Positions 26,954 to 34,643 of a stretch of 64,000 bases of DNA are shown one piece after another. The notes under the pieces were generated by a model, which was given only the letters and a program-made list of their open reading frames with translations, had not been told where the DNA came from and did not search any database. Source of the stretch: CAVYHJ01 sp963768165 [NCBI: uncultured bacterium] (GTDB taxonomy: Bacteria > UBP4 > UBA4092); assembly GCA_963768165.1 (NCBI GenBank), contig CAVYHJ010000002.1, forward strand, positions 1,054,001 through 1,118,000. The letters are read 5' to 3'. Within the stretch, counting starts at the first letter, position 1. Every line of letters begins with the position of its first letter. A program made the position numbers and the translations under genes.

Positions 26954-28447
26954 ATGACGAATAAAAGATGGAATGGGTTAGCCATTGACTTGGGCGCATC
27001 CGGTGGAAGGATTATTCTCGGGAGTTTCGACGGGCGGACGCTGCATTTGGAAGAGATGCATCGTTTTGAAAACGGGCCGGTAACCATCTTGAACACGCTC
27101 TATTGGGACGTTCTGCGATTATATGGCGATATCCAACAGGGGATACGAAAAGCGGTTACAGATTTAAAAGGGAAAGGAGAGATTGTTGCCACATTGGGAG
27201 TGGATACTTGGGGAGTGGATTTTGGATTATTAAACGAGCAGGGTCACCTCCTCACCAACCCGGTGCATTATCGCGACCAGAGAACTCAAGGAATGATGGA
27301 GAAAGTATTTCAAATAATCCCGCGACGTGAAATATACCAGCAGACCGGAATCCAGTTTCTGCTATTTAATACCCTATTCCAACTAGCCGCTATGAAATTT
27401 GCACAAGACCCTTTACTTAACCAAGCCAAGACCCTATTGATGATGCCGGACTTATTCCGGTATTTTCTGACCGGAGAAAAAGCAGTGGAACAGACCATCG
27501 CTTCCACCACTCAACTCCTAGACCCTTATACCGGAGAATGGTGTTCGTCTTTAATAAACCAACTGAATTTACCTTCGACTATATTTCCCTCTATTATCCA
27601 GCCAACAACGCGAGTGGGTAAAATCTTAAACACCGTAGCCAACGAAGTGGGGCAATCGGATATTCAAGTTATTGCATCCGCCAGTCATGATACCGCTTCT
27701 GCCGCCGCGGCAGTACCTGTCCAGAAAGAAAAATATGCTTATATTTCCTGCGGGACATGGTCTTGTATGGGCACAGAATTAAAATCACCCGTAGTCAATG
27801 ATATCTCCTTGAAATACAATTTCACCAATGAAGGCGGCATGAACAAAACCATTCTATTCTTGACCAATATCATGGGACTGTGGTTATTACAAGAACTCCG
27901 TAGGGAATGGTCGAAACAGGGGAAACAGCTATCATGGGACACAATAACTCAAAAAGCTGCCAGTGCCAAATCACTCGCCTGTTTTATAGATCCTGATGAT
28001 TTGGGATTCCTCGCACCCGGCGATATGTCAACGCGGATTTGCAATTATTGTCGTGACCATGGTCTGCCAATTCCTGAAGATGAGGGTGCACTGGCCCGGT
28101 GTATCATGGAAAGCCTGGTATTCAAGTACCGGTATGTATTGGAGAGAATGGAAACAGTTTTGGGATATCCCTTTGAGGTTATCCATATTATTGGAGGCGG
28201 TGTACAAAACGAGCTCTTATGCCAATGGACTTCCAACGTTACCAACCGTTTGGTTATCACGGGACCTGTCGAAGCCACAGCCATCGGGAATCTAGCTTGC
28301 CAACTTATTGCCCAAGGAGAGGTCGGTTCTTTATCGGAAGCCCGCCAACTCATCATCCACTCATTTCCGGTGAAGACCTATGAACCACGGGATACCGAGG
28401 TATGGAATTCCAAGTATATAAAATTCAAGAATTTGCTTGAATCGTAG
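26954..28447 (+). CDS. rhaB: Rhamnulokinase-family sugar kinase
   Basis: A 497-residue FGGY-type kinase that phosphorylates the 1-OH of L-rhamnulose (or L-fuculose) with ATP. The N-terminal domain has GLAIDLGASGGRIILG, LNTLYWDVLRLYGDI, LGVDTWGVDFGLL and NPVHYRDQRT. The C-terminal ATPase domain has ISCGTWSCMGTE and IIGGGVQNELLCQWTSNVTNR. The length and DLGASGGR phosphate loop are characteristic of RhaB. It is convergent with the isomerase gene, and its TAG stop lies within a 28-bp palindrome. Whether the in vivo substrate is rhamnulose or fuculose cannot be told, since the neighbouring isomerase looks FucI-like. Confidence 0.9.
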   Translation: MTNKRWNGLAIDLGASGGRIILGSFDGRTLHLEEMHRFENGPVTILNTLYWDVLRLYGDIQQGIRKAVTDLKGKGEIVATLGVDTWGVDFGLLNEQGHLLTNPVHYRDQRTQGMMEKVFQIIPRREIYQQTGIQFLLFNTLFQLAAMKFAQDPLLNQAKTLLMMPDLFRYFLTGEKAVEQTIASTTQLLDPYTGEWCSSLINQLNLPSTIFPSIIQPTTRVGKILNTVANEVGQSDIQVIASASHDTASAAAAVPVQKEKYAYISCGTWSCMGTELKSPVVNDISLKYNFTNEGGMNKTILFLTNIMGLWLLQELRREWSKQGKQLSWDTITQKAASAKSLACFIDPDDLGFLAPGDMSTRICNYCRDHGLPIPEDEGALARCIMESLVFKYRYVLERMETVLGYPFEVIHIIGGGVQNELLCQWTSNVTNRLVITGPVEATAIGNLACQLIAQGEVGSLSEARQLIIHSFPVKTYEPRDTEVWNSKYIKFKNLLES

Positions 28448-28471
28448 AGACGTAACATGTTACGTCTCTAC
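28444..28471. repeat. 28-bp perfect palindrome carrying both stop codons of convergent genes
   Basis: The half-site GTAGAGACGTAACA is followed directly by its reverse complement. Its two ends provide the TAG of the kinase gene (28445-28447) and the TAG of the isomerase gene (28470-28468, minus). A perfect 14-bp stem could form on either strand and may act as a two-way transcription stop. Confidence 0.9.
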
Positions 28472-30177
28472 ACCCGTAGTTTTTTAGCATTATTTTCCCC
28501 ACCGTTTAATAGGAACAGGAGTGGGGTCGGTCTATCCGTACCTTCAATAAACGATGGCCGCGCCTGCCAGGGGGTTACACTTAAGACATTCGCCATGTCC
28601 ATCCAATACTGCAACCGGCTTACATTCAGATTCCAGACCATGTGGAAATGATTGGCAGGTGCCGATTGTTTATATTCAACCATGGAGGCATATTTGGGTA
28701 CGATCCACGTATGAGGCCAAGTCACATTGGAACTGTTGGCAATAAATGAAGCCATCTTAGCGGGCAAGTCTATTGTAAATGCTTGATCCCAAATCAAACT
28801 AAACATACCTGAGAGGGTACTAAAGGACAGTCGAGCAGCGATTCCTTCAATCCCACCCGGACTGATGAACGTGACACTATTGCCGCCGCCGGGGAAATAG
28901 TACAATATAGCACCCGGCATAGATACTTTTTTCATGATATTTTCAATACTTTCGCCGGGTTTTGCCGCCCAATCCAGACTGGCGGAGCCGGAATTATCAC
29001 CATCCACAAATCCTTTATGAGCCCAGATATCTTTTTCAGAAAAGGGTATATTTAACTCTTTCGCCCGCTCTTTTAATTCGGCGGGTTCCCATACTTTCCG
29101 AAAATCCATAAACAGGGGTGGATTCCCCCCGGACAACCAATTCATAAACAGCATGGTTAAAAGTCCTTGAATATCCGCTTCGGTAGCAAAGGGTATCGGC
29201 TGTTTACGACCATTATGATCGAATGACGAATTCATAAAAGATTCGCCCATATCCGTTATCGGAAGAGGGATTCCGCGAGATTCACTAGCCCATTCCAATT
29301 GGTTCATGAACCCACCACCTACCGCATTCAAGTCATTCATCAAATTCCGCATAATCAAATATAATGCCATAGATTGGTGAAGTTTTTTCTCAGCGTCCGG
29401 CTGAGATAAATCAAGACGATTTTTCAGATGGGACTTTAACCACTGGATACATTTTTTCAGTTCCCTGGCATCATAAGCGCCTTTATTGACCATATCCGCC
29501 AGAAGTTTCATATCCAGTCTGGTGATTTCCAGACCAAAGAATTGACGTGTTTGCAAAACGTGAGCGAGAGCTGTTTCCATACCCATGGAATCATGCCCGA
29601 AAAGCACTACGCGTCTCCCCTTTAATCCCGCGTAGGTAAGTGCGGCAAAACACCAATCAATCACAGCTTGAGTTGTGGCGGGACTGGGTATTGGATTTAA
29701 CCCGTTATCGGACCATTGACCCACATTTAAATGGGTTAACCGACCGCTTTGCGACAATGCGCCATTGACCGCATGGGCAAACACCACACCCGGTTTAGGA
29801 GCACTGTTCCCACAAGTAATATTAACAGGCATATCCTTTGGAAAATGTGCCAGTAAACTCATCAAGGTCAATTGGGGGAATGCCCACGTATCAGGAGTAC
29901 AAACGATAGCATCCACAAAAGATTCTTTAAATTGACGTGCCACGCTATCTGCCTGAGGTTCCCCGTCAATCAAGATAGGACTCCAGACCACATTCACCGG
30001 ACTACCATCAGGCATGGTTACTGTTTTAGCGATAATGTCGGCAATTGTTTTAATAATATTCAAAGTGCGTTGCCGGGACGGTTTATCAATCCGTGGATCA
30101 CAAGCGGCACACACTCCGAAGGTTACCTTATTATTTTTAGCTTTAACCTGGGAAGGGAGTTGAATAGCTTTTGGCAT
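28468..30177 (-). CDS. L-fucose isomerase-like protein
   Basis: A 569-residue enzyme of the L-fucose/L-arabinose isomerase superfamily, close in length to E. coli FucI (591). Landmarks include TFGVCAACDPRID near the N-terminus, VCTPDTWAFPQ, VVLFGHDSMGMETA, the metal-binding GGFMNQLEWASESRGIPLPITDMGE (Glu and Asp expected as Mn ligands), GNPPLFMDFRKVW and SAPANHFHMVWN (His ligand). It would convert an aldose such as L-fucose to the ketose for the adjacent kinase and aldolase. I choose MPKAIQ at 30177 because GGAG precedes it at normal distance; the longer frame to 30219 adds an unlikely leader. Substrate specificity is inferred from the family. Confidence 0.83.
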   Translation of the reverse strand: MPKAIQLPSQVKAKNNKVTFGVCAACDPRIDKPSRQRTLNIIKTIADIIAKTVTMPDGSPVNVVWSPILIDGEPQADSVARQFKESFVDAIVCTPDTWAFPQLTLMSLLAHFPKDMPVNITCGNSAPKPGVVFAHAVNGALSQSGRLTHLNVGQWSDNGLNPIPSPATTQAVIDWCFAALTYAGLKGRRVVLFGHDSMGMETALAHVLQTRQFFGLEITRLDMKLLADMVNKGAYDARELKKCIQWLKSHLKNRLDLSQPDAEKKLHQSMALYLIMRNLMNDLNAVGGGFMNQLEWASESRGIPLPITDMGESFMNSSFDHNGRKQPIPFATEADIQGLLTMLFMNWLSGGNPPLFMDFRKVWEPAELKERAKELNIPFSEKDIWAHKGFVDGDNSGSASLDWAAKPGESIENIMKKVSMPGAILYYFPGGGNSVTFISPGGIEGIAARLSFSTLSGMFSLIWDQAFTIDLPAKMASFIANSSNVTWPHTWIVPKYASMVEYKQSAPANHFHMVWNLNVSRLQYWMDMANVLSVTPWQARPSFIEGTDRPTPLLFLLNGGENNAKKLRV

Positions 30178-30358
30178 AATGTGTACTCCAATACATGTAT
30201 ATATTTCTCGGACTTTCAAGTTCGAGATAACAAGTGAGTGTATTTTCTAATGTGGAATCCTATTTGTCAAGGGGTGACACACATTGGGGTTCCTCAGAGG
30301 AGAATTCTTTTATTATTTTTTAAATCATTAATTTTAGGAAAGTACTATTTATCCAACA

Positions 30359-31408
30359 TCAGTGTTCGCAATCGGTTGAAAAGAGCGGTAATTCATTTTC
30401 CAAATCAGTTCCTTGAATATGTTGGGGTGGGCGGCGGGATTGGATGGGATATTTCTTACGCAATTCTTCTACCAAGGTATGAATTTTCCGGTGATATTCT
30501 TCGGGCGCCTCAGAGGATTTAGAATAAACCCGGCGATATGCTTTTACCAAATGCGGAAAATGTTCCTGCAAAAAGGGATAATAGCGTTTGATAGAACACG
30601 GTTTTAAAAATACCGGATGCGCAACGATAAAATGTGCCTTGATTTCGGCAACCGCCTTAAAAAGATTCTCCAGCATTGCCGGTTTATCGGTAATTCCCGG
30701 CAAAATGGGCATGGCATGGACCCCGGCGATAATCCCGTTTTCAACCAGAGTTTTAACTATCTTCAAACGCGCCTGTGGCGTTGGCGCGCGTGGTTCAATA
30801 ATCCGCTGTAATGGAGTGTCTGTCGTGGTAATTGTCTCGTGAATTTCAAAATTAGAATGTTGAGAAATCTTTTGCATAATGTCTATATCCCGTGTTAGTA
30901 AACTGGATTTGGTGATAATCGTAATATCCAATCCCGGATAATCGGATAAGACTTCCAAAATCTGCCGGGTGGATTTCATCCAACGTTCCGCAGGTTGATA
31001 AGGATCGGTCGCGGAACCAATCACGATAGCGGCATTTCGCCCTTTGCCCTTCTCTAATTCTTTTCGCAAAATCATGGCGGGATTCGCCTTGATAAATATC
31101 TTCCGCTCAAAATCTTGCCAATCCCACAATTCCATAAATTCATGGGTATACCGCGCGTAACAATAAACACAGCCGAACTCACACCCGCGATAAGGATTGA
31201 TGGTCCAGACATCCGTCATGCGCGACCCTTTGCACCAATTCAACACAGAATGATAGGGGAGAGAATAATAATCCACCTGGTTTTGTTCCATCGTCAGGGG
31301 ACTTTCCTGAGCTAATCTGGCAATGCCTTTGAGAAAGGGTTTATCGGGATATAAATCTTCAAAGAGTACCAGCGGGGGGACGACTTTTTTGTATTTTTCC
31401 AACCTCAT
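30359..31408 (-). CDS. SplB/PA0069-like radical SAM protein
   Basis: A 349-residue radical SAM protein. The [4Fe-4S] motif is CEFGCVYCYARYTHEF (Cx3Cx2C), preceded by WTINPYRGC, the signature of the SplB-like/Rv2578c-PA0069 group. Later landmarks are VIGSATDPYQPAE, ITIITKSSLLTRDIDI, HETITTTD, EPRAPTPQARLK and GVHAMPILPGITD. Members are sometimes called DNA-repair photolyases, but most have no proven substrate and lack the spore photoproduct lyase C-terminal cysteine arrangement. It is a single gene under a 32-bp palindrome that touches the start codon. Function: probable DNA- or RNA-related radical chemistry, not proven. Confidence 0.85.
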   Translation of the reverse strand: MRLEKYKKVVPPLVLFEDLYPDKPFLKGIARLAQESPLTMEQNQVDYYSLPYHSVLNWCKGSRMTDVWTINPYRGCEFGCVYCYARYTHEFMELWDWQDFERKIFIKANPAMILRKELEKGKGRNAAIVIGSATDPYQPAERWMKSTRQILEVLSDYPGLDITIITKSSLLTRDIDIMQKISQHSNFEIHETITTTDTPLQRIIEPRAPTPQARLKIVKTLVENGIIAGVHAMPILPGITDKPAMLENLFKAVAEIKAHFIVAHPVFLKPCSIKRYYPFLQEHFPHLVKAYRRVYSKSSEAPEEYHRKIHTLVEELRKKYPIQSRRPPQHIQGTDLENELPLFSTDCEH

Positions 31409-31440
31409 ACATATAACCTAACTTAAATTAGGTTATATGT
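31409..31440 (-). promoter_or_regulatory. Perfect palindromic operator candidate abutting the radical SAM start codon
   Basis: ACATATAACCTAA, a 6-nt spacer and TTAGGTTATATGT: 13-bp arms with no mismatch, ending directly at the ATG at 31408. A TTGACA-like box overlaps its upstream side on the minus strand. The only ribosome-site-like bases (TTAGGT) lie inside an arm, so protein binding or RNA folding here would control expression. Confidence 0.6.
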
Positions 31441-31485
31441 CAAGGAAAAAAATCTAAATAACCACTAGGTAAATATATCCTGTAC

Positions 31486-32172
31486 CTATAATGAAGCTAA
31501 CCAATCAATAGCTTGGTTGATTACATTTGTCGGAGGCCAAACATGTCCACCGGGGAACACATTAATTCTTGTATTGATATAATAATTTCTGAGTGTATTA
31601 TACGCATTTTGTACTTCATTTAAATTAGAGTCTTGATTTCCGACACAATGATAAACCGGGATATTCCTATCGATATTTCCCAATCCAAATCCGGCTCCGC
31701 AGGCAATAATTCCCTTAAAATGCTGCGGATACCTGTAGGCTATGGTATATGACATTCTTGCTCCACCAGACATTCCCCCGGCATAGTAACTATTAGTATC
31801 TATGTAATACTTCTGTTTAATATCGTTTAACATAGCGTCTTGTGCTTTCAATATCGGTTCCCAAGGTCCATTTTTAGCGTCTCTGGAACCAACTAATATC
31901 CATTGATATTTTAATCCGGCATACATAAATTGCTTGACCGCATATTGTCCATTTCCTCCGGCATCAAAACAAAATAGAACTCGAAAACGGTTTCCCGTGG
32001 TGCTATAGCTTTGGGGTAGATATAACGCATAGGTATGCTGGTTATCAGAGCAGGTTACAATCTGGATATGATCCTCCGCGTTATAAGTGGGGGCAGCCTT
32101 TACGGCATAAACACCAAACAAAACCACCATACTTAATATAAACATGATTACAATACGCTTTTTATTTATCAT
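31486..32172 (-). CDS. Secreted alpha/beta-hydrolase (esterase/feruloyl-esterase-like)
   Basis: A 228-residue exported hydrolase. The signal peptide spans about residues 1-27 (INKKRIVIMFILSMVVLFGVYAVKAA). The catalytic serine lies in AGGMSGGARMSY (GxSxG, near residue 134), the acid is probably Asp in GNQDSN and the histidine in FPGGHVWPP near the C-terminus. The compact size and PHB-depolymerase/feruloyl-esterase-like order suggest removal of an ester from a polysaccharide or oligomer outside the cell. It stands alone, with 196 bp of AT-rich sequence upstream in which I see no clear promoter. Confidence 0.8.
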   Translation of the reverse strand: MINKKRIVIMFILSMVVLFGVYAVKAAPTYNAEDHIQIVTCSDNQHTYALYLPQSYSTTGNRFRVLFCFDAGGNGQYAVKQFMYAGLKYQWILVGSRDAKNGPWEPILKAQDAMLNDIKQKYYIDTNSYYAGGMSGGARMSYTIAYRYPQHFKGIIACGAGFGLGNIDRNIPVYHCVGNQDSNLNEVQNAYNTLRNYYINTRINVFPGGHVWPPTNVINQAIDWLASL

Positions 32173-32368
32173 ATATATAAACCCGTCCTTTCAAGGATAA
32201 TTTTCATTACCTAATTAAAGTAGTGACTTGTATTTTGAGGATACATTACCATGCCTTTCATAAAAAAAGCAAGATAAATGTTTAAAATAAGTTATCCCAA
32301 GAAGGAATTTTATTTTTAACTGGAAGACAAAAATGTAGACAAGATGGATTATCGCATGGAGAATAGGT

Positions 32369-32581
32369 TTATCGGGGAACAATTTCGACTTCTACATGGT
32401 CGTCGGAAACGGTACCGCAGGGACAGGTTTCAATCCAAAAACGGATTTCCGCTTTGATATTCTGCAGGGTTTCTTCACGGGTCATGCCTTGCGCGACACA
32501 ACGCGGTTCTTTCACCCAATGTGCGATGAACCCCTGTCCTTCGGGTAATTCTTCCAATTTTACAGGATACGCAACCGACAT
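32369..32581 (-). CDS. HicB-like antitoxin-family protein without HicA
   Basis: A 70-residue protein with the partial RNase H-like fold of HicB/UPF0150 proteins: YPVKLEELPEGQGFIAHWVKEPRCVAQGMTREETLQNIKAEIRFWIE. Typical HicB proteins pair with the HicA RNase and carry a DNA-binding C-terminal domain. Here no hicA lies nearby and the C-terminal domain is missing, so it is an orphan, perhaps with a different partner. The flanks (32173-32368 and 32582-32747) contain no recognisable gene. Confidence 0.7.
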   Translation of the reverse strand: MSVAYPVKLEELPEGQGFIAHWVKEPRCVAQGMTREETLQNIKAEIRFWIETCPCGTVSDDHVEVEIVPR

Positions 32582-32747
32582 CGCTTTTTCCTTAACATCA
32601 TTATAGCATGTCTAAAATCATCCCAAAATACCACGGCTTACTTTACACTAGGCCAATAAAATATGTCCCATGAATTTTGGTCTAACAAAGATATTTAAAC
32701 CAACCATAATCATCCAAAATAAAATTAAAAAAAAATTTTAAGAACGA

Positions 32748-34643
32748 TCAGTTGTGCATTGCCGGCACTGAATTGACTCTTGGAGTTATGGTCATTTTAT
32801 CGCACAAATCTATAATTTGAGAATACAAGGGATTTTTAGTTTGTTCAAAAAATAGACCGGCAATAAGTTTCATGTCCTGGATTTTGTTGGAATCCGCCTG
32901 ATAGTTCTGCAACTTATGTTCCCCTTGTAATAAAACAAGACAATAGGAGGGATAATCTTGAAGTAATTTTTCCAAATCAACAATTCCCTTTTTTCGATTG
33001 CCCCCTTCGTATTCATAGGAAATTAAAAAATATAAGCTCACTGGAATAAACCGCTTGTAATAACCGTTGTCCTGGGTCCCCAATTCAAGTACCTTACAGG
33101 CAAGTCCGTCAGCATGATCCGCATTGAAATGAATACCAACATGCACATACGGTGACATTTCCCATCCGGTAACAGAACGTTCGTCTTTGAAATTGTTCAT
33201 CAACCTTTGTTCCACACCATGTCCGCCATGTACCACGAAATTGGGTATCGTGATAAACAGATTGAGCAGAACAAAACAATAAAACCATTTTTTCCAGGGA
33301 GTTTCCATGAAAAGGACAAACATGGGCACCGCAAACAAGGCGCCCAAACAACCCGCTTGGGCGATAAAATCGAGGATTTCAAAGGTCGTTATCTGCGAAA
33401 GCAACTGACCAAAATAATACGACAGGAACATGCCCAGCATCCCATAAAAGATAGAACCCGTAAGAGGTTGAAATAGTGTAAATATCCTCCCCCTTTCCAC
33501 GAAAACATACATTATCAAAAAAATAAAATAGGAAAAGAGAAACGAAATCATAAGCAACAAGGGATGATACAGAGCTATGAGAATTCCATCATAATTGGCA
33601 ATTTCCCTAAACATGAACCCGAACGAGTGGATGGATGTATGGGGGGTTTTATAAACCAATATAACCGTCAGACTAATCATTCCCAGAATCATGAATCCGA
33701 TAATGAGACTGCGTAATGTATGGGATAATTTAAACCTTTCCATCCCCCATAGACAGATCCAAAATCCCGGAAAAACCAGTAACGTATCGAAACGATAGTG
33801 GGAGATTTCACATAACACGAACGATAAAAACGTGGCTGCCAAAATCCAGGGAGAAGGCTTTTTGTAAAAGAGATAAAGGAAACCTAAAAACATAGCGGCG
33901 ACTGTAAAGAAATCTCCATAAAAATCAATATACCCGATAAAATTAATGACCGGCGGCAAACAGGTAAAATATATCAAGCCAAGAACTCTATCCCAAAAAC
34001 AGTCGGTAACCTGAACGACAAAATATAAACTAAAAAGAATATAAATAACTCCGATGGATTTCCAACAGATTTGCATGGCTGAAACATCGGATATCGCCAA
34101 TCGTAAAGCGGTATATGAAGAAATATAATCGCGTAACCGTCCACCATCCAATCCCCCATCCCCTTCCATGTGCGGGTACAGCGGACGTATCCAAATAATC
34201 GCTGTAATAAAAATTCCGGTTATCAAAAACAGAATAACCCATTGAACCTGAGAGGAAGGTTGCCAAGACGCTAGTTGGGTTTGATATTTCGTCAGCAGGA
34301 ATACTAAAATCACACAGCCCACTGTAAAATAGAAACCCCACCCGGCAGGATTCCCGTAAACTACCGAATTAAACGCCCAAGTTAATGCACCATTATTGAC
34401 TAAACTTAATACATAGCACAATGCAATAATAAGAGCAGTTACCCACGGAATCCAGGATGCCTCGGCTATTCTTCGATTATCAATTGATTGTTCTTCCGTA
34501 ATTTTAGCCTCTACTTTCTTTTCTTTAAAAGTATACACTATCGTCGGCAAATCTAAAAAAAATTGACAATCCCTTCGTGGTTTAGATAAAATCAACCTGT
34601 TTTCATGTAAGTTATGGAGCAAGTAATATGAATAAACGTGCAT
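32748..34643 (-). CDS. Polytopic membrane protein of unknown function
   Basis: Up to 631 residues with about twelve hydrophobic helices (residues ~65-475) and a soluble C-terminal tail (~480-631). An acidic loop PHMEGDGGLDGGRLRDY follows the third helix, a layout found in GT-C-like transferases, but no diagnostic motif is certain. The listed ATG at 34643 overlaps the head of the divergent TPR gene by 16 bp and has no ribosome site. The next possible start is GTG at 34538 (codon 36), which would still keep all helices. The start is therefore unresolved. The tail contains a YQADSN-type region without recognised domains. Confidence 0.7.
   Translation of the reverse strand: MHVYSYYLLHNLHENRLILSKPRRDCQFFLDLPTIVYTFKEKKVEAKITEEQSIDNRRIAEASWIPWVTALIIALCYVLSLVNNGALTWAFNSVVYGNPAGWGFYFTVGCVILVFLLTKYQTQLASWQPSSQVQWVILFLITGIFITAIIWIRPLYPHMEGDGGLDGGRLRDYISSYTALRLAISDVSAMQICWKSIGVIYILFSLYFVVQVTDCFWDRVLGLIYFTCLPPVINFIGYIDFYGDFFTVAAMFLGFLYLFYKKPSPWILAATFLSFVLCEISHYRFDTLLVFPGFWICLWGMERFKLSHTLRSLIIGFMILGMISLTVILVYKTPHTSIHSFGFMFREIANYDGILIALYHPLLLMISFLFSYFIFLIMYVFVERGRIFTLFQPLTGSIFYGMLGMFLSYYFGQLLSQITTFEILDFIAQAGCLGALFAVPMFVLFMETPWKKWFYCFVLLNLFITIPNFVVHGGHGVEQRLMNNFKDERSVTGWEMSPYVHVGIHFNADHADGLACKVLELGTQDNGYYKRFIPVSLYFLISYEYEGGNRKKGIVDLEKLLQDYPSYCLVLLQGEHKLQNYQADSNKIQDMKLIAGLFFEQTKNPLYSQIIDLCDKMTITPRVNSVPAMHN

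Noticed and set aside
30238-30522. 94-codon plus-strand ORF near the radical SAM gene end
   Set aside because: It lies antisense to the well-supported radical SAM gene for more than half its length and has no coding features of its own.
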